From assembly GCA_003956705.1 (NCBI GenBank), contig QZCP01000668.1:62001-126000 (forward strand): a stretch of DNA of 64,000 bases, written 5' to 3'. The notes beneath the pieces were generated by a model, which saw only the letters and a program-made list of their open reading frames with translations, was not told the origin of the DNA and ran no database searches. The position numbers were made by a program, and so were the translations under genes. This DNA comes from Brevipalpus yothersi. Lineage: Eukaryota > Arthropoda > Arachnida > Trombidiformes > Tenuipalpidae. Each line of letters begins with the position of its first letter. The first letter of the stretch is position 1. Of this stretch, positions 1 through 9,584 are shown piece after piece.

Positions 1-1075
1 CATAAATAATAGCACTTGTTGCTTCAAATCAATGGGTCTCTCTACCAAAGAGGATCGATAGATGGCTTCGTAAGGTTCGGATGAAGAAGTGTACAGTATG
101 AGACACAATTTTGTGACAAAATATAATCCGGTAAGTAAACTTAAGCATACTGATGTGTGAACAATAAGACCTATCATATTGAGACCACCGAAAGCCATAT
201 TGTACCACATGGTTATTAGTTCAGGAAACAAAATGGATCCATAAAAAGTGTAATAAAAATTGAATGTAGCATCACACAGATCGGTAAGCTTGAGAAGATC
301 AAAATGCTGAGTCCTACAAATCAGCAAGTATTTACTTGAAGTGTCATCCACAAACTTCATGCGATTCATTTTCATTTCAACACACTTATGTCCAATCTCA
401 ATAAGAGCAACTGACATCGAAAATCCCCGAAAAATGATAAGATTCAAAATAAATTGCAACATCTCTTTGGAATTCCGTGTCAAAGCTACAACAGCTCCCT
501 GTAAAGTCGTAAAATCTTCGATAAAATAGAGTAGAAAAAACCATTTCTGAGAATGCAATACAATATAAATCCATGTCTCTTGATCCAGAGATTTAATTCT
601 TTGCATGAACATCTCGTAACTGGATGGGTATCGATAAAATGATAAATGATTCCATATTTTATCGAATTGGCGAGCAAACTTGAGAGCATCGAAACGAAGA
701 ACCTTTGATGAGCAGAAAAATTCATCTCATTGAGAATAACGTTAAGGTGTTAATTATCGTTTCTTAATTATGATAGAAATCAATTGAAATATCATGTATG
801 CTCACCTGAATTCCCACAAAAAAGCCCCATACTTGTCTACACATGATCATGAAATGTATAGTTTTTCTTAGTCTTACTTTATTGGTTAAAAGTAATTGGA
901 TATTGTGCAAGATTTCAATAAGATTGAAAAAAATACAATAAATGCACATCCCGGTGAGCAATAATCGTGGAACTCTATCTTTCTGGCCAAATGATGGTGA
1001 TGTATACACTCGTCTGATGAATGTGTTTCCGGCCACATAATTATTCATCAGAGAATATGTTGGCAGCTTTTTCAT
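1..1075 (-). CDS. Gustatory-receptor-like 7TM chemoreceptor (partial, 3' end off the window)
   Basis: Two exons are visible: 806-1075 (ATG at 1075-1073) and 702 down to the window edge, with a 103-bp intron (GTGAGC donor at 805, acceptor after AAAG at 703; phase 0). The second exon is open for all 702 bases although no ATG-started reading frame flags it. About 324 residues are visible and a further few dozen would complete the usual arthropod Gr size. Seen: hydrophobic segments around residues 35-60 and 75-90, then after the intron further segments including TAFNFYY-like and GGLNMIGLIVHTSVCLSLL stretches, and a polar turn (ERPIDLKQQ) of the kind that precedes TM7 in insect Gr proteins. The TM7 TYhhhhhQ signature would lie beyond the left edge. 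Family call rests on topology and loose motif similarity; another 7TM_7-like receptor is possible. An in-frame stop lies upstream of the ATG (TGA near 1130), so an extra 5' exon cannot be excluded. Confidence 0.6.
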
Positions 1076-1841
1076 GACCTTACAAGTTAATTGTGGAAAC
1101 AAGGAAATGACCACTCGTTGCCCAAACGATCAAGCAAAAGTGGAAGCAATTTACGATTGATTGGTAGCTCTTAATGGCTACCACAAGCTATCTGTTCAAT
1201 CCTAGAACTTTTTCTCTCTCTCTCTCTCTCGCCTTGTCTTCCAATCAAACAAATGCACTCCTTTTTCCATTGTGTATTTTTTTTCTTTCTCTAAAAATAA
1301 CGTCAAGCCATCTGAACTTCCATAAACCTTTCCGATCGACTATGTCAACGATCTTATTTCGAATAATGCTCTACCATCTAGATTGTCTTGATCCATTGAA
1401 AAGAGTAAATATATCCGACTTGAGCATTGTTCTCAAGAGAAAAGTAATCTTCATTGCAGGATCAGTTTACTCATGTCAACCAAAACCGAGCTTAATGATG
1501 ACGTTACTGTCCACAGGTACAAAAAGGATAAATTGATGAACCATGTAATATTAACTTGCTCGCTACGATCGATACGGAGCAACAAATGATGTTTCGTCGT
1601 TTGTTATTTCAATTTTGGTGTGAAGAAGAGTATAATTTCGATTTTCCAAAGGTACATTGTCTTCTTAAGAGTCAGTTGACTCTAGAACGTGATTTTTCGT
1701 CAATTATAATTGCCTGTTATGGAATCACAATGAAGCATGAAAATAAAATGTGATGAGAAAGTATCCATTTCTATTTTTTTCGCCACAAATATCAAAGATC
1801 ACCGAGGTATACGCATGAATCTGTTATTATCAACGTGAATA

Positions 1842-1844
<3 letters not shown>

Positions 1845-1893
<49 letters not shown>
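1845..1893. repeat. (GA)n microsatellite
   Basis: About 24 uninterrupted GA units. It is one of more than a dozen long GA/CT arrays in the window. Confidence 0.95.
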
Positions 1894-1896
<3 letters not shown>

Positions 1897-3472
1897 AGGA
1901 TTTGTATGAGGATGGAAGTGATGCTTGGGAATTGAACGAGAGTTCCTTTTTAGAGGAGACTTTGTATGAAAGAATCGAGCTTCGAGGATGAAACCATATG
2001 AGATGAGAGTAAATATTTTCAGGGATATTTTCAGCGAAATTGAATAGAAAATTTTCTGGTCACTTGATAAACTTCCAGTGTTTGGATGCTGGTCTCAGCC
2101 TCCCCATGTGAAAAGGGAGATCGATGAGAATAAAATAATCATTCTCCGTGCATAAACGAGAGGGATTAATTCTTTATCGTAAGAGAAAAAATAACATGAT
2201 TGACTTGATTAAATGAGTGTGTGTGGGTGAATTAGTCAGATTATTTGTTTCGAAGAGAGAGAGAGAGAGTAGAAGAATCTGGAGGCATTTAGTGTCCGCC
2301 GTCATTCGAATGTATCATCAAAGTGATGTTTTGACAGTATTTATCCAATTAATTTTGTTGTTCATCCATTGAGTGTTAACGAGATAAAGGTAGCAAATAA
2401 GTCAGTCAATCTAGGGGAATAGATTTTGCAGGATAGAGCGAGAGAAAATGAATTCTTTGATCAACCTTGATTCAGTTATTTGATTTGGACTCTTTTCTCA
2501 TGTAAAAACATCTCTGTTTTGCGGATCAAAGCACGAAGTTATATTGCTTTGATGTTGACAAAGACAAGCTTGTTTGGATTCAATTTTGCATTTATCCTGA
2601 CATTTTTGAAGGAACAAGATGGCTGTTTTGAATTTTTTTGAAAGAAAACAGAATATTGGAGTACGTTGAATAGCTTACTCGATCGATTTTAATATGATTT
2701 AAAATGCACTGAGTCGGATTCACACTTCAATTTGTGTGTATAAAAGGCTCGAATTTTTGAGTCGTGAATTATGGATAAAGTTCATAATTTGTACTGATGA
2801 TAAAACCATTGAAAGTCATTCTCTTGTGATTAATACTCACAAGAAGCGTAGAAAGCAAATGCATAATTTCATTGGAAAATTTTCCAAACTATTTTTGAAT
2901 ATTCAAGGGATGAATCTGTTATGAACAAATATTTTTATCATCGGTGAATCTTTTGATCAAGGAAAATAAATTCGATTTTCCATCATAAGTGTATACATTG
3001 CCAATAGGAAACTCATGAAATACTAAATAACTATGAAATGTTTAATAATTGGTTAATGGAGAACGCGAATATTTTTTATTTATCTCATGAAAATTTTTGG
3101 GATCATTCAGATTAAAAGTCAAGAAAAAAATACAGGAAATTTTGAAGCAAGGTCAATTTTTCTCGTCTTTAGATATAGTATATTTTCAAAAAATAATTTC
3201 ATAAAAAATATTCCGAATTTCAGCTCTCATGTATTTGTCGATCTAAATCTCTTGTAATTTTTAGATCTCGTCTCTGATCTTATCCACAAACACAATTAGA
3301 AAGACACAAACACAGACCTAGTCAGAGATGAATGCTCATTGTTCATGGTATGGTCATAAAATTGCAACATTTTTCTCATCTTACTTCTTCCTGTCTCGCT
3401 CTTTCTCGAATCATAAACAATGTTTGACCTAATTCGATAATATACAACATATTTGAGATGTTGCCTCGAACA

Positions 3473-3484
3473 CGCGCCATCTTG
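3473..3484 (-). promoter_or_regulatory. YY1/Pho-like site upstream of pyridoxal kinase
   Basis: On the minus strand this reads CAAGATGGCGCG, which matches the AAGATGGCG core of YY1/Pleiohomeotic sites. It lies about 140 bp upstream of the pyridoxal kinase ATG, a usual place for such sites near housekeeping gene starts. Function is inferred from the motif and its position only. Confidence 0.4.
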
Positions 3485-3623
3485 ATGTCAGTCTGAAGCA
3501 TTGGCTGGGTGAATGAATGAATGATGGAAAGGATGTGAATATAAGTAATCATTAATATATGCTCTGTGTAATGCTCATAATTGTGCTGTTAATTATTCTT
3601 TCGGATGTCCTCCCATTATCATC

Positions 3624-5201
3624 ATGCCTAGGCGAGCATTACTACCATCGGTTTCTATCCTCTTCCAGCATCGTGTTCCGCTTTCGATATCATCCTGTTC
3701 GGGCAAGTGCAGTTCACCAAGAATAATACTTCACCATCATCACCATCATCACAATCGAATCGAAAGTAAACACTTGATCAATCGCTTATTGTCCACATCT
3801 TTCATCAGTGATCATTGTATTACTCGTAATTATAGTGGTATCAATAATCAATCTATGAATTCACCGACTGTACTTTCCATTCAAAGTCATGTGGTTCATG
3901 GATATGTGGGCAATAAGAGTTCTACTTTTCCTCTTCAGGTAAATTCGAGGAAATGAGAATATGATGAAAAGAAAAATTGCTAACACTGTGAATTAACGTT
4001 TGATAAATTATTGTCATCGTTCAGATATTAGGTTTCGAAGTTGACAATATTAACAGTGTACAATACTCGAATCATGTCCACTATAAAGTATTCAAAGGCC
4101 AACAGTTGGATGGCAGCGATTTGGATGATATTTTCTCTGCTCTACAAGCCAATGATCTGTTGAAAAATTATACACATATTCAAACAGGTGAGTTTATCGA
4201 TCGATACTGTGTGAGTTGAGTATATATAAATGAATAGAGTTGATTCAGCTGCTCTACAACATTATTATCACTTCATTCCAGGGTATTGCGGCTCTACCTC
4301 GTTCTTGAAAACTGTTGTTGAAGTCGTTCGAACGATCAAACAAACAAATCCGAACATCATTTACGGTAAGTGATTAATTTTCTATCCTCATTTTTCGTTC
4401 AAGTTGTTCATCTTTTTTCATCTTTCACAATCAATTAATTGACTTCAATCATAATTACTTTCCAGTCTGCGATCCAGTATTAGGAGACAACGATAGATTT
4501 GTAAGTACTATTTTTCTTATGCACGTACCTGTATATGTGGGTGGATATTTATCGATTTCCTCACATTTTCCCTCATCTTCAGTATGTACCAGAAGATCAG
4601 CTTCTAATCTATCGAGATGAACTTTTGCCAATGGCAGATATAATTACGCCAAATCAATTTGAAGCTCAGTAAGTGATTGATGGTGATGATTGATAATCAA
4701 ATATCAATCCGATGCTAATGGAAAATATTTTACCACAGAATTTTATCAGGGATAAAAATTAAATCTGAGGATGATATTCCAAAAGTTACCCAAGATCTCC
4801 ATTCCAAGGGTGTCCCTTGTGTTATTATAACCAGTACCAATTTTGAGAATGATTCGACATTACCTGCTTATGGTAGTCGCAAGATTAACGATGGATTCCA
4901 GCGATTCAAGATCAACATTCCGAAAATTGATACAAATTTTGTTGGCACAGGAGATCTGTTCACAGCTCTCATGATGGCATGGCTCCACAAAACTGATGAT
5001 AATCTTTGTGAATCATTGGAAAACACTGTCAACACCTTGCAAGCTGTTTTGAGGCGAACTTATCAATCCGCTCAAGTGAATGGATCGATGAATGATTCTT
5101 CTCTGGAACTGAAATTGATTCAAAGTAAATCGGATATCGAAAACCCACCAAATTGCATTAAGTGCTATGATTTGACTATTAATGGTATTAATAATGATTA
5201 G
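3624..5201 (+). CDS. Pdxk: Pyridoxal kinase
   Basis: Phosphorylates pyridoxal, pyridoxine and pyridoxamine with ATP to make the 5'-phosphates of vitamin B6. Exons: 3624-3938, 4025-4187, 4282-4365, 4466-4500, 4583-4668, 4739-5201 (381 aa); all introns are under about 100 bp and phases agree. Recognised from the ribokinase-fold landmarks: VLSIQSHVVHGYVGN at the N-terminus of the enzyme, VCDPVLGDN, ITPNQFEAQILSG, VIITS, and the catalytic/anion-hole motif FVGTGDLFTA. The QSKSDIENP tail is also typical of animal enzymes, which run about 310 residues. The first ATG adds about 77 residues before the conserved start, including seven His and an Arg/Ser-rich, acid-poor stretch that could be a mitochondrial presequence. 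A second ATG at 3855 (residue 78) would give a normal-length cytosolic enzyme. AATAAA lies at 5378-5383. High confidence in function; the choice of start is open. Confidence 0.95.
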
Positions 5202-5377
5202 AAATAGAGAATTTTGCAATTATAATGACCAGATGTGCTTGTCATTTGATGTCTTTCAAAAAAATTGATTTATTTAGGTAAAAATTTGGAGTGTTTTCAT
5301 CTAGATTGTCTTCCAATTTGTTTAGAAGAGAACATATCTTGATTTAGTTAAATTGTTTGAGTGAATTGAATTGATGC

Positions 5378-5383
5378 AATAAA
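5378..5383 (+). terminator. Polyadenylation signal AATAAA for pyridoxal kinase
   Basis: Canonical AATAAA about 177 bp after the stop codon of the pyridoxal kinase gene, on its strand, and before the convergent synaptotagmin-like gene ends at 5622. Confidence 0.6.
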
Positions 5384-5621
5384 TTTGAATTTGAAATATG
5401 GAATATGAGATATGAATTAGTCACTGTTTCTGTGTATGTATGATGTGTGTATCAAGTTGAATGATTGAGGTAGAGAACAATATGGAATGATGATGATTTG
5501 TTCATCCTTTTTGGCGGAATAAAGACTCACTTGAGAAATGGAAGATAGTTACAGACATTTTCGGAAGAATAAGAATGCAAAATGATAACTCTTGTAAGTA
5601 TTAATGGCAATTGAAAATTTT

Positions 5622-8090
5622 TCACATCAATCTCAAGCTCTTCACAATCGGTTTGCGTGGATGATGTTTCAATTCTCTCCAAGTTTCAGCTCCAACCACA
5701 GCATGTCCAATGTGTCGATCTTTTCGAGAGCCACTCGGTATCTCTGGACTTTCAGGCGAAGAGGGTGAAGAGAGTATCGTTTGATTGGAATCATTAGTGG
5801 AAGAAAGGACAAATAGGAAGGCAATATTTTCCGTATAGCCAGCCTCCAAATCGAAATTGATCCCATCGTTTTCGATCCATTGAAGCTTACTATTTGGAGT
5901 GGTTTTCTTTTTCTTTATCAGTTTTCCGCCAACAAACATCAACACTCTAACATAGTAATCTGATATGGACACAGAGGCAAGAAAAGGGAGAGATTACAAA
6001 AGGAGAAGAGAAAACAACAAGTTAATTCACTGATCACAAGGATGGTCAATAAGAACGTGGAAGGGATCAGATTAACAAACGAATCACTTGGGTAATCGAA
6101 GATAACTGTATTAACGGTTACTTACTTGTCGCTTGTGAAGAGGAAATTAAGCTCGCTTTGCTAATATTGATTGTACAACGTTTAGCAGTTGGTAGATAGC
6201 AAATGGTCAAGTGTAACATGCCTTTGAACTGTAAAAATTAAGAAGTGCGTAAGTGTGAGTATGATGTGTTAATCTCTTGATTAGATTGACGCCAAAGTTT
6301 TGTGGATGTGAGCTCAGATGGGAGAATTTGATTTGAAAGCAAGTCAATAGACGGAATTCTCTTGAAAATAAATTTATCACAAGATTCTGTGATGCTTTTG
6401 GTTCACTTCTAATTTAGGATCTTTTTTGATATCACAAAATAATGCTCTAGGCAACTGGGAACAAATCGATTTTAACCTTTCACCAATTAATGGTCAATTG
6501 AGCGAGTTCTCATTGAATGAGCGTTCATCGTCAAGTCAATTACTCAAAATTGACAGTAAATTACATACCCCTGAAGGTTATTGATCATCTCTACAAAATT
6601 TATGTCTACAATCAGAAAGGTTATATCTGTTCAATTTTTTTCGGGAAACACAAAGTGCATCATCTGTAATGGCTAAAGTTTCGGATCATTTACATTTAAT
6701 CCCACGCTTCAACCTATGCATACACAGCCAATATAGCACAGTGTAGCCAGTCAACGTGACTCGAACGATTTGCGCTTCCTTCTGTTCCCTACTGTATTCT
6801 TGGAATACCACCAGCATGATGATGCTGATCATTTCCGAACAAAATTACCCCTATTTTGATCCCATCAAGTAATCATGATCAGATCTGACATTTTAGCCAA
6901 AGGAGAAGAGATAAAAGCATACAATCGAGAAAAATATGGAATAGATGGAATGAATCTTCTTCTTCTTATCAAAAGAACGAACACATATAAAAGATTGCAA
7001 AAAAAAGTATCGATCGTATGAAGATGGTATTTGTAAATGGTGTAATATACACAAAAGGAAAAAAATTGTTTACGCATCATACCTCTTTGGGTGGTTTCAT
7101 TTCATGACAAATAGGAGATATATTTTGCGTTCCATTGGAGCAAGAAGTGGTTGTTGTATCAGTGGTGGTAGTAGTAGTGGTGGTGGTAGTCGAAATATCA
7201 TCTGCCTCATGGATAAACTGTTTCACTGGTAAACTCAATTCACCGAGACAACAATCGTTGGCATATCTTTCATCGTCCATTATTTTGAGCTTCAAATACG
7301 ATTCTTTAAGCAAACTGCGTGAATAACTTCCAGTTACGAAAGTGTCTTTATATTCGGGATTCAAGCTACGTCGAGCGGAATCCGTTCGATATGAGGTGAT
7401 TATTTTACCAGAACACGATTTGTGTTTGCGAGTTCGCAAAACATTCGATATTTTGGCCAATTCAATGGTCACATAGCATGCTGGCTCAACACCATACTCT
7501 CGAGGCCTTAAATCGGTTACCTTATTCACTTTGATTATCATACGATACTGATTATCACCTTCATCAGGTGTCTTCTCACATCGTACCGATAGCCATACAC
7601 GAGGCTGACTTTGTACGGTTTCACAATTACCTGGAACTTTTGCCGCTTGACCATTGGTCATCAAGTGATGGGAATCATTTTGATGGGAATGTTTAACTTT
7701 TTCATATGCATGCTTAGCACACTGATCACCAGTTTCTTTTGATTTGAGGCAACTCATTTTACCACCACAATCAAGAAGACCATTGCTTGTGGGTGAACTT
7801 TTATCACTTAGACATCCGTTATTATTGTTATTATTATTATTACTTATGTTTGCTCCATAAAGTGATACAACTTTCAGTGAAAAATGTTTCGATTCACCAA
7901 GCACAAGCCGTTGCTTTCCACTTTCGGACACTGATTTGGGATAAGAATTTTTTGATCGAAATATGTATCGATTGAGAAAGCAAATCGGTGAAACTATGCA
8001 ACAAGTTATAATGACACTTAATAAAAACAATGCTGAAGCACATATTATGATGAATAATCGTTCATGATCGGTTAATATAAAGTCAGACAT
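5622..8090 (-). CDS. Synaptotagmin-like membrane protein with two divergent C2 domains
   Basis: Exons (transcript order): 7083-8090, 6126-6228, 5622-5959; total 1449 nt, 482 aa; intron 1 (854 bp) and intron 2 (166 bp) join in matching phases. Residues about 10-40 form one hydrophobic membrane segment followed by Cys/Arg, then a low-complexity linker with an Asn run, a C2A domain (about 170-300), a poly-Thr linker, and a C2B domain beginning FKGMLHLTICYLPTAKR and ending in the synaptotagmin-type tail ETWRELKHHPRKPI. Synaptotagmins sit on vesicle or plasma membranes and drive or modulate exocytosis. The Asp-rich Ca-binding loops are not conserved: the usual SDPYVK is EPACYV in C2A and TNYYVR in C2B, so Ca-independent action (as in Syt12-type members) is likely. 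The polybasic KKKK strand of C2B is kept. The exact subfamily is not determined, and small exons in the large intron cannot be ruled out. Confidence 0.82.
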
Positions 8091-8179
8091 GATGATGAAG
8101 AATACTGATCGGGAACCTAGTGAGTTTCAGTAGGAAAGTGATTTTACTTGATATTTTTACTTCACTTTCTCACTTCCGG

Positions 8180-8187
8180 TATATATA
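8180..8187 (-). promoter_or_regulatory. TATA-like element upstream of the synaptotagmin-like gene
   Basis: TTTATATATACC on the minus strand about 90 bp upstream of the predicted ATG. It is a plausible core promoter element by position and composition, but in AT-rich DNA such strings are common. Confidence 0.3.
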
Positions 8188-8714
8188 AATCTGGATGATG
8201 AAAGCTGCCTGTCTGTGTGTGTTGAAACAACAGGGAATATTCTTTTTCCAGTAACAGAAATGTAGAGAGAAAATCGATATAATCTTTTTCACTTACTTTC
8301 TCTCTTTCTTTCTCACACACTCACACACTTTTCCACTCTTCCTCTGAAATCACTGAACAAACGATATGCTGGAGAGACAGTAAGCAGTAATCATGTGGGG
8401 ATGAATAACTCATCAACGACAGATGATGATCATGGGAGATGCCGTTTGATCATGGTGATGTGTTAGTGAAGAGAGAGAAAGAGAAAGCCAACCAGCAATA
8501 AGAGTCATTATTTTTCACTGTTACTTACTCAACTGATTTATGTTTCAAGCATCAAAGCCAACTGAAAACACACATACACACACATCATATTAGAACTATT
8601 CTACGGATGCTCTCGAGGATGAGAGAGAGAACTTTCGCATATATTCGAAAACCTTTCACAGAGAAAGAGGAAGAGAGTGAGATGAAGAGAGAGAGAAACT
8701 CGAGCAGAATCACA

Positions 8715-8717
<3 letters not shown>

Positions 8718-8772
<55 letters not shown>
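8718..8772. repeat. (GA)n microsatellite
   Basis: About 27 GA units, in the 5' flank of the synaptotagmin-like gene. Confidence 0.95.
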
Positions 8773-8775
<3 letters not shown>

Positions 8776-9584
8776 AAGGAGTATCGTAAGCAGCATGATC
8801 AGAACTTTTATTCATACAGCCAACCATGTTACTTTCTTCATTTCGATTGGGAGTTACAATCTGATTGAGAGAGGAGAAAAAATAATAATAATAATAATAA
8901 TAACAGTAAAGCTGGTAAGAAGTCACATGAGTCAATAGAGGAAGAAGATTACGTTCACGAATCTAGGAGGCTCATGTAATTAGATTTGTTGAAAAGATTT
9001 GGAATTACGAAGAGAAATTTTGCTCAAGCCGGAGTTTCTTCTCATTTTATAGGGTTTGGTTTTCCATGGATAGCTATGACATGTTGCATGTCAGATGAAC
9101 GATAAAGAAAAATTAATCACTTGTTGCATTTGTGTCAAGAAGAGAGTTCATTGTGATCATATAATGGTGCAGTAAGAATCTTTGATGCTCTTCATGTCAG
9201 ATACAGTATGGATGCTCTGAGCATTGCTGCAAGAATCAATGAGATTATCAACTAACATTCCTTAGAATTTATAATGATTGCTAGTTTAAATGGCCAGAGA
9301 ATAAATTCAATACAACTTGGTCACTTTCTGATGAGCCTTTTTGCTACGATGAACCAGTGAAGTTTCATCTTCACGTCTGACTTAGTATCAGAGAAACATT
9401 CATTATTATATGGACTTCAACATAGTTTTTGATAGGTACAGTGTATTACAACAACTTGAAGCATTATATTACAATCATTAATAGAAAATAGGGGGATGAT
9501 TTTTATGAATCGTCATTTTATATTTGATCAAAAGTTCGATTTAATGTGTAAAAGTATTTGAAGTTAAAACTTACAAAAAAAGTT

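Larger units (their letters stand above)
1076..3623. other. Intergenic region, no gene recognised
   Basis: This 2.5-kb interval separates the divergent receptor gene (-) and pyridoxal kinase (+). Reading frames of 60-120 codons at 1174-1536, 1556-1753 and 2736-2924 show no recognisable domain, and the first is inflated by a CT repeat. It holds a GA microsatellite near 1845-1893 and a YY1-like site near 3473. Promoters of both flanking genes should lie at its ends. Confidence 0.6.
8091..9584. other. Intergenic region with microsatellites
   Basis: Upstream of the synaptotagmin-like gene and downstream of the twin-ARID gene. Contains a TATA-like stretch (8180-8187), a long GA array (8718-8772) and an AAT run near 8881-8902. 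The overlapping SLSLSL and EREREREREK frames are translations of the GA array. No gene seen. Confidence 0.6.

Noticed and set aside
1473..1589. Short plus-strand frame starting MSTKTELNDDVTVHRYKK
   Set aside because: It looks protein-like but is only 38 codons and I could not find a phase-matched following exon.
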